Below, in pieces: positions 18,394 through 27,160 of a stretch of DNA of 64,000 bases (position 1 is the first letter of the stretch; the number at the start of each line of letters is the position of its first letter). The notes beneath the pieces were generated by a model. It searched no databases. It saw nothing but the letters and a program-made list of their open reading frames with translations, and was not told where the DNA came from. This DNA comes from Corynebacterium sp. p3-SID1145 (lineage in GTDB: Bacteria; Actinomycetota; Actinomycetes; Mycobacteriales; Mycobacteriaceae): contig JALXXC010000008.1 of the NCBI GenBank assembly GCA_025144245.1, positions 1 to 64,000 of the forward strand. The letters run 5' to 3'. The position numbers and the translations under genes were made by a program.

Positions 18394-19080
18394 TCAGGAC
18401 TCGTAGAGGTCGTCGCTGAGCTTGCGGCTCGTTCCGCGCTGGCTCTCGCTGGTGGCCTTTTGGCGCTCCGCGCGGCGGGCGAGGAGCTCTTGGACAGTGA
18501 CTTTCGTGTCGGTGTCATCGCCGGCGCGGGCGCCCGTGCCGGAGCCGGAAGTACTGCGCCTCCGTGAACGGGACGCTTCGCGGTGGGTGCGCCGGTTGGT
18601 GGCGCTGACGCTGCGGCGCTGGCGTTCTTCACGGGCGAGAATGTCCTCGTTCTGTTTCTTTAGCAGTCGGTACCGCAACAGGGCGATGAGCAGAGTGCCC
18701 AACGCGACGAAGAGCAGCACCGGGAAATACTGGGTCAGCGGGTACAAGATCAGCAGTGCTGACGCCTTGCTCAGCGACGACTGCCCGTCAGGCAGCTGGA
18801 AGTACGCGATCAGCGTGCCAGTCACCAGCAGGAAAAAAGTGAACAGCAGCGGGATCGACGCCACTGTGACGAACAGGCCCTTCGGGTTGACGAAGGTGGC
18901 CACGACGATGGCCGCCAGCGCGAAGAGCACGAGGAACGGCAAGCCGACTGCTTCGTTGTACAGGCTGATCAGCCCGCCGGTCACGAGAGCTGCGATGATG
19001 ATGCTGATGCCGGAACCCGTGGAGAAGCCGGTCAGCGTCGATGCAGACGTGGACGACGAGCGGGGGGAAGCATGAGACAC
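18394..19080 (-). CDS. DUF6542-type membrane protein
   Basis: A 228-residue protein with four hydrophobic helices (about residues 22-150) followed by a long, highly basic and Ser/Thr-rich cytoplasmic tail (RREASRSRRRSTSGSG). Position after ispH corresponds to Rv1111c. ATG 19080. Ends 17 nt from the convergent ispH stop. No enzyme motif; function unknown. Confidence 0.75.
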   Translation of the reverse strand: MSHASPRSSSTSASTLTGFSTGSGISIIIAALVTGGLISLYNEAVGLPFLVLFALAAIVVATFVNPKGLFVTVASIPLLFTFFLLVTGTLIAYFQLPDGQSSLSKASALLILYPLTQYFPVLLFVALGTLLIALLRYRLLKKQNEDILAREERQRRSVSATNRRTHREASRSRRRSTSGSGTGARAGDDTDTKVTVQELLARRAERQKATSESQRGTSRKLSDDLYES

Positions 19081-19132
19081 GGTGGAATATATTACCCGCC
19101 GGGATTGCCCGCTCTGGTTTCACTCGGCGGGT

Positions 19133-20251
19133 CTACCCCCATTTTTCTTCGGGGAGTGCGCCAGCCGAATCGTGCTCGGGGCCGGGGACGGCGGTGCGTG
19201 TGCGCGTGGACACCGGGTTCAAAGTCGTGGGTGCGGAGGAGGAATGCGCGGGAACATCCAAGTCCTTCAACCGGCGCGCTGTGACCATGACACGCGAGTC
19301 CATGGACCCGAGGGTGGCGTTGAACGCCTCCACCGCTTTGTCGAGGGAGGCGCCGAGACGGTTGTAATGCTCGGCCATCGTGCCCAGCCGCGTGTACAGC
19401 TGCGCGCCGAGGCGCTGGACTTCGTGGGCTTTTTCGGCGGCGGTTTCCTGCTGCCAGCCGAGGCCGACGGTGCGCAGCAGCGCGAAGAGTGTGGTGGGCG
19501 TTGCCAGCACAACCCCGCGGTCGAAGGCGAAGTCGAGCAGCTCCGGGTCCTGCTCGAGTGCGGCGTCGAAGAACGGGTCCGCGGGCAAGAACATCACGAC
19601 GAATTCCGGAGTGGGGGAGAATGCCTCCACATAGCTTTTCGATGCCAACGTCGCCACATGGCTCCGCACCAGGTGGCTGTGCCGCCGCAGGTAGCCCTGC
19701 TTCTCCTCCGGGTCCTCGGTGCTGAGCGCGTCGAGGTAGGCGCCGAAGGGGACTTTCGCGTCGACGACGATGTTGCGGCCGCGGCTGAGTCGGATCACCA
19801 TGTCGGGGCGCACCATCTGCCCGTCGATCGACGCGGTGGCTTGGACATCGAAATCGCAGTAGCGGGTCATTCCGCCGAGTTCCACGACGCGCTCGAGCTG
19901 CATCTCGCCCCAACGTCCGCGGGTGTTGGGGGAGCGCAGTGCGGCGACGAGTTGGTCGGTCCGGTCGCCGAGGCGTGCCGATGCTCTCGTGACTGCCTGC
20001 ACCTGCCCGGCCAGCGCTGAATAGGCCACGGCGCGGTCCTCGTCCATTTCCCGCAGCTGGGCGGAGAGCTGCTCCATGGTGTGGCCGAGGCGGTCCAGTT
20101 CCCGCTGCTGTCCGGGATCGGGCGTCGGAGGTTGGGCGGGGCGGCGCTGCTCCTGCCTGACCGACTGGTAGGCGGCACCGACGAATGCCCCAGCCAGAAA
20201 AGCGAGGACCGCGACGACAACGATGAGGGCGACAGCAGTGGGGGTGCTCAT
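19133..20251 (-). CDS. rmuC: DNA recombination protein RmuC
   Basis: About 372 residues. An N-terminal transmembrane anchor, a coiled coil (about 45-90), then the RmuC nuclease-like core: RGRWGEMQLERVVELGGM, DAKVPFGAYLDAL, and FVVMFLPADPFFDAALE. RmuC limits recombination between inverted repeats and affects fork-associated DNA processing. ATG 20251 chosen; GTG 20260 is three codons upstream. A Thr/Pro/Ser-rich C-terminal tail follows the core. Confidence 0.9.
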   Translation of the reverse strand: MSTPTAVALIVVVAVLAFLAGAFVGAAYQSVRQEQRRPAQPPTPDPGQQRELDRLGHTMEQLSAQLREMDEDRAVAYSALAGQVQAVTRASARLGDRTDQLVAALRSPNTRGRWGEMQLERVVELGGMTRYCDFDVQATASIDGQMVRPDMVIRLSRGRNIVVDAKVPFGAYLDALSTEDPEEKQGYLRRHSHLVRSHVATLASKSYVEAFSPTPEFVVMFLPADPFFDAALEQDPELLDFAFDRGVVLATPTTLFALLRTVGLGWQQETAAEKAHEVQRLGAQLYTRLGTMAEHYNRLGASLDKAVEAFNATLGSMDSRVMVTARRLKDLDVPAHSSSAPTTLNPVSTRTRTAVPGPEHDSAGALPEEKWG

Positions 20252-20272
20252 GCCCCTCACCTTTGCACACGC

Positions 20273-21775
20273 CTAGGACACGTCGTCCCCGCCATCCTTG
20301 CGCGAGCCGAACAAATTTTCGATCTTCCATTCCTTGCGCGGCCGGAGATTGATCGCGCGTACCTGCTTGACCAGGGTCGAGCCGGGAGCCGTGCGCGGTT
20401 GAGGAGCGGTGGCTGTCTCCTCCTCGACAGCGGGCGGAGTCCACTGGTGCTGGGACATGAGTTCATCGCGGGCATCGTTGCTCTCGCGCTCTTCGGCCTC
20501 GGCGAGTGCGCGGCCGACGTCGGTGGCGAAAGTCAGGTCGCTGGCGCTGATCTCGCCGGCGTGGAGGCGCAAGATGTCCTGGGCGTAACGGAAGACCACG
20601 GCCACGGTGGCAGCGACGGGGACTGCCAAGAACGCGCCGACGAGGCCGAAGAGACCGCCGCCGACAGTGACGGAGACCAGCACGATCACTGGGTGCAGGT
20701 TCATCGCGCGGGACTGGAGCAGCGGGGAGAGAATGTTGCCCTCCAACTGCTGCACGCCGATGACGATGGCTAGGACAATCAGTGCCTTGGTAAAGCCGAG
20801 GGAGACGAGCGCGATCAGCACTGCGAGTGTGCCGGCGACTATCGCACCCACGAGGGGAATGAACCCGGCCATGAACGTGATCACGGCCAGGGTGAACGCC
20901 ATCGGGACTCCGACGAGGTAGATGCCGAAGCCGATGCAGACGGCGTCGATAAGCGAAACGAGCGCTTGTGCCCGGACGTACCCGCCGAGCGTGTCCCATG
21001 TGCGCGTGAGCAGCTCCGTCGCGTGCAGGCCCGCGCGGCCGCCGGTGGCGCTGCGGACCCACGGCAGGAATTTCGGGCCGTCCTTGAGGAAGAAGAAGGT
21101 CAGGACCACGACCACGACGAGCGTGATCGACATCGATGTGGCCGTGCTGATGCCGCTGAAGATGCCGCCGGCGATCGCCCCGGCCTTGTTCTGCATCCAT
21201 GTCGCGATGTCCTGGACGATGCTGTCCACCTGTTCCGCGTCCACGTCGAACGGCAGCGACTCCTGGTTCTGGAGCCACAACTGCAACCCCTGCACACCCT
21301 GCCCGGCCTGAATGACAAGGACGCGCGAGTTGCGCAGGATGTCCGGAAGAATGATCGCCACGAAGAAGACCAGCACGCCGAAGAACACGAGCAGCGACAC
21401 CATCGCCGCCAGCCCGCTGGGGACTTTGTGCCGGCGTATGAAATTCGTGATGGGGGACAGCACCGTGCACACGATCAACGCCAGAACAACGGGCAGCACG
21501 CCCGCCCAGAATTTGCCCACCAGGTAGAACGCCGCGCCGAGCAGCACCATGATGATGAGCATGCGCAGGGAGAACTGCGCCATGTTCTTCAGCCACGAGT
21601 TCACGATCACGGAGCGGTCGACGCGGTTGCCGTACTCGTGCACGGCGCGGGACCCGGCGGACTTCGCGTCCGACGCTTTGACTTCCTCTGCCAGCGCCTG
21701 CGCATCGCGCGCACTGCCGTCGGCGGCGGGATCCTTGCCCGATTCCGGGCCATTCAGTGCAGAACTCACGCGCAC
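20273..21775 (-). CDS. AI-2E family transporter
   Basis: A 500-residue membrane protein. An N-terminal polar region (1-65), 7-8 helices with the family pattern FLKDGPKFLPW in the middle, GVQQLEGNILSPLLQSRAMNLHP near residue 360, and a charged C-terminal tail of about 110 residues. AI-2E members include the TqsA exporter and Na+/H+ antiporters; the substrate cannot be told here. GTG 21775 has TAAGG upstream. Only 21 nt from rmuC on the same strand. Confidence 0.88.
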   Translation of the reverse strand: MRVSSALNGPESGKDPAADGSARDAQALAEEVKASDAKSAGSRAVHEYGNRVDRSVIVNSWLKNMAQFSLRMLIIMVLLGAAFYLVGKFWAGVLPVVLALIVCTVLSPITNFIRRHKVPSGLAAMVSLLVFFGVLVFFVAIILPDILRNSRVLVIQAGQGVQGLQLWLQNQESLPFDVDAEQVDSIVQDIATWMQNKAGAIAGGIFSGISTATSMSITLVVVVVLTFFFLKDGPKFLPWVRSATGGRAGLHATELLTRTWDTLGGYVRAQALVSLIDAVCIGFGIYLVGVPMAFTLAVITFMAGFIPLVGAIVAGTLAVLIALVSLGFTKALIVLAIVIGVQQLEGNILSPLLQSRAMNLHPVIVLVSVTVGGGLFGLVGAFLAVPVAATVAVVFRYAQDILRLHAGEISASDLTFATDVGRALAEAEERESNDARDELMSQHQWTPPAVEEETATAPQPRTAPGSTLVKQVRAINLRPRKEWKIENLFGSRKDGGDDVS

Positions 21776-22031
21776 TATTGTGCCTTAATATGCTTGCCAG
21801 GAGCCACGGGTTCGCGCATCGCTTTTCGACGAGCGACCCAACGTGACCCGTGCTACATTCTTGTGCTCGGACGCAGTGGAACCCGTCTTTTCCCTGCTCA
21901 AATCTTCCAGTACCTCTTGGGAACGAAGGATGACATGCGCCTGAAAACTACTGCCGCCCCGGTTCATTTCCAGCCGCAGATCCGCGACATGATTTCCAAT
22001 TTCCGCATTTAGAACAGCTAGAAGACTACGA

Positions 22032-23621
22032 ATGACTTTCCGCTGCACCACCGCGACCACAACGCTGGCGGTGCCCTTCTCCGCCGCCGCTGTCCCGGAT
22101 GCCGCCGCGCAGTCCTCCTCTGTCGCCGGTCCTGGTGCCGTCAGCCACATCGGTGTCGGTGCTACCTCCACGGACATGAATTTCTCCTGGCGCACCGATT
22201 TCCGCGGCGCGGAGTACGTGAAGTACTACCCGGCGGGCCAGCCGGAAAGAGCTCTGACCGTTGCGGCGGAGGAGGCGGACTTCGGGGCGCTGCGCTATCG
22301 GTCCATGCGCGCCACCGTTAGCGGCCTGCAGCCGGGGACGGAGTACGCCTACGGGCTCGGTTCCGACAAGGGCGGCTGGAGCGCCCCGCAGACCTTCTGT
22401 GTGCAGCCCACCGGTGATAGCTGGTCTTTCCTCGATTTTTCCGACGCGCAGATCGGCATCGATCTGCAGGTGCGCGAGCAGGTCGAGGTGTGGCGCTCCG
22501 CAGTGAAGTCCGCGACCGCCGCCCGCCCCGATTCGTCCTTCATCCTGCACTCCGGCGACCAAGTCGAGGGTTGGGGCGACCCGGTCACGCAGTGAGAAGC
22601 TTTCTTCTCCGCCGACGAACTGAAGCGCTACCCGGTCGCGATGTCCAAAGGCAACCACGAGACCTACGCACCGAACAAGCACTTCGACGAGCATCGCAAC
22701 TTCCCGAACCAGCAGGGCGGCAGCGCCAACTACTTCTTCGAGCGCAATAACGCACTGTTCGTCGCGCTCGATTCCACCCCGAGCAATAGCGGCGATATCC
22801 GCAACCACGCCGACTTCGTGCGTAACACCGTCGCGCAGCACGGGGCCGGCAAGGACTGGATCATCGCCGTCATGCACCACGCGCCGTGCACGCAGGGCTC
22901 GCACAGCACGAAGGACGCGGATGTGAAGAAGCTCCGCGAGGGCCTCGCGCCGGTGTTCTCGGATGCGGGCGTGGATATGGTCATGTCTGGCCACGACCAT
23001 ATGTACAACCGCACGCACCTCATCAACGGCCTGACACCGACCGTCCCGGAGGCGCGCCCCGAGCCGGGCGACGTGCTGAAGCCGAAGGCGGGGGAGGTCA
23101 TGTATGTCACCATCACGACTGCCGGCGGCGGCAAGTACTACGACTTCCACAGCGCAGACGGCACCAAGCACCCCGAGTACACTGACCGCTCCCAGACCGA
23201 GGGGACGGACCTGCAAGCCAAGGAGATTGCGATCTGGCGCCAGGACAAGACCCCGGACTATGCCGTCGTCGACGTGACCAAGGACAAGCTGACCATGAGC
23301 ACGTTCAACGTCGCGGATAACTCGCTTGTCGACGAATTCACCCTCGACAAGACCAACACCGACCGCCCCAAGCCGGGCACCGTCAAGCCGGGCGCGGGGG
23401 ATGACTCGGCTTCTTCCGGCAGCTCCTCGAGCGGCAACGGCAGTGCCGGCGCCAACAAGGCGTCCTCGGCCAACGGAACTGCCATCGGCATCGGCATTGG
23501 TGTTGCAGTGCTGCTCGGCCTAATCGGCGGTGCAGCGTTGGCTGCGCCGCAGCTGCGCAACGCCGCCGCACAGGTGCCGCAGCTGCGCGATCTCGCGGCG
23601 CAGTTCGGTATTCAGCTGTAG
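22032..23621 (+). pseudogene. secreted metallophosphoesterase (purple-acid-phosphatase-like) with in-frame TGA
   Basis: One continuous reading frame of 529 codons interrupted only by TGA at 22593-22595. Domain order: signal peptide (1-27), a fibronectin-III-like N-terminal domain, then a calcineurin-type phosphoesterase with HSGDQ before the stop and GNHE and SGHDHMYNRTH after it. It ends in a Gly/Ser linker, a transmembrane helix and a tail ending FGIQL. The stop falls in VTQ-stop-EAFFSADEL, where Trp (TGG) is likely. The frame is otherwise intact, so this is a recent nonsense mutation or a sequencing error. A downstream re-start at 22641 would lack half of the active site. Confidence 0.85.
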
Positions 23622-23707
23622 AACGCGAAGACTGAACACAGCCCGACTCCCACGCCCCGTCCGCCTCTCGCTCTGGGTGGCTGGGGCGTGCGTTATCATT
23701 GGCCACC

Positions 23708-24796
23708 GTGAGCCTTACTCTTGGAATCGTCGGTCTGCCCAACGTGGGCAAATCCACCTTGTTCAACGCATTGACCCGTAACGAGGTCCTGGCGGCCAAC
23801 TACCCGTTCGCCACCATCGAGCCGAATGTCGGCCTGGTGCCGCTGCCGGACAAGCGCCTCGACCGCCTCGCGGAGATTTTCGGGTCCGCCGAGATTCTTC
23901 CTGCGACGGTGTCGTTCGTGGATATCGCCGGCATCGTGAAAGGTGCTTCCGAGGGCGAGGGCATGGGCAATGCCTTCCTCGCCAATATCCGCGAGGCCGA
24001 CGCGATCTGCCAGGTTGTGCGCGCATTCTCCGACGACAATGTCATTCACGTCGACGGCCAGGTCGACCCGGCCAGCGACATCGCTGTGATCAACACCGAG
24101 CTCATCCTCGCTGACCTCCAGACCATCGAGAAGGCCCTGCCGCGCCTGGAGAAGGACGGCCGCAAGGACAAGGACGCTGCAGCGCAGGCTGAGGAAGCCA
24201 AGAAGGCGCAGACGGTGCTGGAGAACGACACAACTCTCTTCGCAGCGTCCAAAGCCGGTGAGATCGACCTCGCCCTGCTGCGCGACCTGCACCTGATGAC
24301 GGCGAAGCCTTTCCTCTACGTGTTCAACTCCGACGAGGGCGTCCTCACCGACGATGCCAAGAAAGCGGAGCTGCGTGAGCTCGTCGCTCCCGCCGAGGCC
24401 GTGTTCCTTGACGCGCAGACCGAGACTGAGCTTCTCGAGCTCGAGGAAGAGGACGCCGCCGAGCTCCTCGCGGCAGTTGGGCAGGACGAGCCCGGTTTAT
24501 CGACGCTCGCCCGCGCCGGCTTCGAAACCCTCGGCCTCCAGACCTACCTCACCGCCGGCCCCAAGGAATCCCGCGCCTGGACCATTCACAAGGGCGATAC
24601 CGCACCCAGGGCTGCCGGTGTCATCCACACCGACTTCGAGAAGGGCTTCATCAAGGCCGAGATCGTCGCCTTCGACGACCTCGACGAGCTCGGCTCAATG
24701 GCCGAAGCCCGCGCGCACGGCAAGGTCCGCCAGGAGGGCAAGGACTACGTCATGGCTGATGGTGATGTCGTCGAGTTCAAGTTCAACGTAACCTAA
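23708..24796 (+). CDS. ychF: redox-regulated ATPase/GTPase YchF (Obg family)
   Basis: A 362-residue OLA1/YchF P-loop protein: GLPNVGKSTLFNALT (G1), DIAGIVKGASEGEGMGNAFL (G3), coiled-coil hairpin, and C-terminal TGS domain ending VVEFKFNVT. It binds ribosomes and prefers ATP. GTG 23708 gives the canonical MSLTLGIVG start. The copper island begins directly after its stop, and a diverged copy of its last codons sits at 40796-40830, so the 3' end appears to have been the insertion point. Confidence 0.95.
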   Translation: MSLTLGIVGLPNVGKSTLFNALTRNEVLAANYPFATIEPNVGLVPLPDKRLDRLAEIFGSAEILPATVSFVDIAGIVKGASEGEGMGNAFLANIREADAICQVVRAFSDDNVIHVDGQVDPASDIAVINTELILADLQTIEKALPRLEKDGRKDKDAAAQAEEAKKAQTVLENDTTLFAASKAGEIDLALLRDLHLMTAKPFLYVFNSDEGVLTDDAKKAELRELVAPAEAVFLDAQTETELLELEEEDAAELLAAVGQDEPGLSTLARAGFETLGLQTYLTAGPKESRAWTIHKGDTAPRAAGVIHTDFEKGFIKAEIVAFDDLDELGSMAEARAHGKVRQEGKDYVMADGDVVEFKFNVT

Positions 24797-24816
24797 GGCG
24801 CGCCAGTGTTAGTCGT

Positions 24817-25483
24817 ATGACAACACGTGCTGCCATTTACCTTCGCATCTCGCTCGATGCTGCCATGAACGGTCTTACCATCGAGCGTCAGCGAGAAGAC
24901 TGTAAAGCCAATGCAAAGCAGCGTGGCTGGACGGTCGTGCACCTATGTGGATCAGTCGATCTCGGCCTCTAAGAAAGACGTGGAACGTCCCGACTACGAC
25001 GCGATGGTGGCTAGCCTTAAGCGAGGCGAGCTTGACGCGATTATCTGCTGGGATTTGGATCGTCTAACACGACAGCCCGCGCAGCTCGAAGAGTGGATCG
25101 ACAGAGCGGAACAGCACGGGTTGAAGCTTGTTACCGCGAATGGTGATGCGGGCCTCAGTACTGACGGAGGCCGGATGTTCGCGCGCATCAAGGCGGCCGT
25201 GGCACGCGGTGAAGTCGAGCGTAAAGGGGCTCGGCAGTCACGCGCCCAACAGCAGCGTGCTGAGCAAGGGCGCTGGTGTTCCGGCGGTGTACGTCCTATT
25301 GGCTACAGCTCAACAGGTGAGATCATCCCTGCTGAGGTGGAGGCTGTACTTGGTATCTATCGTGCTATCGAACGCGGTAATTCCATGCGCGATATCGCCA
25401 GCGTGCAGTGCATTGCGGCTTCAATTGGCCCTTCTTGCGTGCTCTCTACTGTTCCAGCCACTTTATTGACACGTAGATTGCAC
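24817..25483 (+). pseudogene. large serine recombinase/integrase, frameshifted and truncated by IS
   Basis: The N-terminal resolvase domain starts MTTRAAIYLRISLD, where the Ser of YLRIS is the expected nucleophile. An apparent 2-nt deletion near 24941 (CACAC to CAC) moves the frame. The second frame continues TYVDQSISASKKDVERPDYD, then the catalytic-domain blocks CWDLDRLTRQP and the recombinase-domain start GVRPIGYSSTGEI. Similarity fades near 25400 and the IS begins at 25484, so most of the DNA-binding region is missing. It was probably the island's integrase. Non-functional as it stands. Confidence 0.8.
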
Positions 25484-26327
25484 GGTGCTGTTGCAAAGTT
25501 GGGGCAGTAGGAAGAGCAACGCGAAGTAATCACAGCCATGGGTATCTTCTCCGGTCGTCATTTCCCCCGTGACATCATTCTGTGGGCAGTGCGGTGGTAC
25601 TGCCGCTACGGGGTGAGCTACCGCGATCTGGAGGAAATGATGACCGAGCGGGGCGTGCCGGTCGATCACACCACGATCTACCGCTGGGTCCAGAAATACG
25701 CCCCTGAGCTGGACAAGCAAACACGGTGGTACCGGCAGGTACCTGACTGGCAGGCCAGTTCCTGGCGGGTGGATGAGGCCTATATCCGGGTCGGCGGAAA
25801 GTGGTGCTACCTCTATCGGGCGATCACCGCCGGTGGCCAGACCCTGGACTTTTACCTCTCTCCGAAGCGGAACGTGGCCGCAGCGAAGCGTTTCCTGGCC
25901 AAGACCCTCAGATCCAATGCGTCAGCCGGGTATCCCAGAGTGATCAACACCGATAAAGCACCCTCACTAGCCAGGGCAATCGCCGAGTTGAAGTCAGAGG
26001 GAATCTGCCCGCCAACAGTGGAACACCGGCAGGTGAAATACCTCAACAACATCCTGGAAGGCGACCATGGTCGGCTGAAGCGGATCCTCGGGCCGAAAGG
26101 CGCGTTTAAGAACCGGGCATCTGCATATCGGACGTTGAAAGGGATGGAGGCGATGCACTCATTGCGGAAAGGGCAAGGCACGTTGTTTGCCTACGGGCAA
26201 CCGAACCCGGACGCGGTGATCGTCAACGGGTCTTCGAGACGACCTGAGAACGCCCACACGCAGCGGCCATCAGGGAATGAGAAACTGAGTTTTTGCGGCT
26301 CTCCCCCCCCAACTTTGCAACAGCACC
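25484..26327 (+). mobile_element. IS6-family insertion sequence (IS1628-like)
   Basis: An 844-bp element with 21-bp perfect terminal inverted repeats: GGTGCTGTTGCAAAGTTGGGG at the left (25484-25504) and its complement at 26307-26327. It carries one DDE transposase. The flanking octamers (GATTGCAC left, GGTTGATG right) differ, so the 8-bp target duplication expected for IS6 is missing. This points to a replicative deletion or recombination between copies. Confidence 0.9.
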
Positions 26328-26545
26328 GGTTGATGTTGCAGGTGGGGATGTGGTCGAGGTTGTTCAGCGGCGCGATCTTTTCGACCAGCAGCACCACAGT
26401 GGCCATCAACCCGATCATGCCGCCGCCAGCAGTAGGACTCCCAGCCTCCAGCCGGCAACAGGGGCGGTCAGAGTGGCCTGGCCGCCGTTCTCGACGGGGT
26501 GTGGTGGTCGGGTCCCGGCCTGTCACCGGGCGAAACGGGCGATAG
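25538..26545 (+). CDS. tnp: IS6-family transposase with shifted C-terminus
   Basis: A DDE transposase: zinc-ribbon/HTH-like N-terminus (FPRDIILWAVRWYCRYGVSY), then the catalytic D in WRVDEAYIRV, D in VINTDKAPS and E in NILEGDHGRLK. The family is normally 230-240 residues. Here the frame runs 335 residues, out of the IS at 26327 and into host DNA. If one C is restored near 26227 the frame reads VNRVFETT and stops at 26245-26247, the usual ending. So a 1-nt deletion has added a foreign tail; the catalytic core is intact. Confidence 0.88.
   Translation: MGIFSGRHFPRDIILWAVRWYCRYGVSYRDLEEMMTERGVPVDHTTIYRWVQKYAPELDKQTRWYRQVPDWQASSWRVDEAYIRVGGKWCYLYRAITAGGQTLDFYLSPKRNVAAAKRFLAKTLRSNASAGYPRVINTDKAPSLARAIAELKSEGICPPTVEHRQVKYLNNILEGDHGRLKRILGPKGAFKNRASAYRTLKGMEAMHSLRKGQGTLFAYGQPNPDAVIVNGSSRRPENAHTQRPSGNEKLSFCGSPPPTLQQHRLMLQVGMWSRLFSGAIFSTSSTTVAINPIMPPPAVGLPASSRQQGRSEWPGRRSRRGVVVGSRPVTGRNGR
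26328..26526 (-). pseudogene. VKOR-family protein, N-terminal stump cut by the IS
   Basis: GTG at 26526 overlaps the csoR stop (GTGA). About 66 residues remain. After a polar N-terminus comes a transmembrane helix GGMIGLMATVVLLVEKIA and then LDHIPTCNIN, the conserved start of vitamin K epoxide reductase family proteins (normally continuing NPVLSCGSVM). The IS end replaces everything after NIN, including the CxxC redox motif. VKOR proteins reoxidise DsbA-like thiol oxidases; here it is dead. Confidence 0.7.
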
Positions 26546-26864
26546 CGTCGGTGACTTCCTGGAACTTGGCGTCGGCCTCCTCTCCTCCTAACTGGGCGGC
26601 GTCACGGACGCAGTGTTTCATGTGGTCATCGAGTAGTCCCAGGGCAACGCTGCGTAGGGCAGCATTGACCGCGGAGATCTGGGTAAGGATGTCGATGCAG
26701 TACTGTTCCTCGTCGACCATGCTGTGCAGGCCCCGGGCCTGGCCCTCGATGCGCTTGAGGCGGGCGAGATAGCGATCCTTGTCGTTGATGTAGCCATGGG
26801 TGGTGCGACAGGTGTCGGCCCCACCCGAGGAGGAAACGGTCTGATCAGGGGTGCGAGTATCCAC
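26523..26864 (-). CDS. csoR: copper-sensing repressor CsoR
   Basis: A 113-residue CsoR/RcnR-family helical repressor. The Cu(I) triad is present: Cys in EQYCIDIL, then His and Cys in DDHMKHC. Cu(I) binding releases DNA. GTG 26864 lies eight bases after AAGGAG. It is downstream of copA on the same strand, separated by about 300 nt with no obvious terminator. Its likely operators are the two palindromic ATACCC...GGGTAT boxes at 29.94 and 37.78 kb. Confidence 0.93.
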   Translation of the reverse strand: MDTRTPDQTVSSSGGADTCRTTHGYINDKDRYLARLKRIEGQARGLHSMVDEEQYCIDILTQISAVNAALRSVALGLLDDHMKHCVRDAAQLGGEEADAKFQEVTDAIARFAR

Positions 26865-27160
26865 AATGGTCTCCTTGCTGAAAAAAAAGGGGCAGGTATG
26901 TCCTGAGTCAGTTGCGGGTCGATCAGGATGGAACGCCCGAGGGTATGGAATGAGGCGTGAGGACCTCATGGTCCCCACGCACTGTGGCGTTATTCGGATA
27001 AGTAGTCGGCAGATTGTCGGCCTGGAGGGGCCTGCCGGGTGGGGCCCGGGGGAGAGGTCAGGAGCAGGTACTTGGGGACGGAGGTTTGAGTGTTATTGGA
27101 GGGACTCAGCCGCAGGAGGAGGAGGACACGGGGTTCCTTATCGCTAGAAAAGGATGCGGA

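Noticed and set aside
22593..22595. Selenocysteine codon
   Set aside because: The position is not a catalytic Cys/Sec site, and no SECIS-like hairpin was noticed directly after it; a Trp to stop change is simpler.
24817..25483. Functional integrase
   Set aside because: A frameshift in the catalytic domain and loss of the C-terminal part to the IS.
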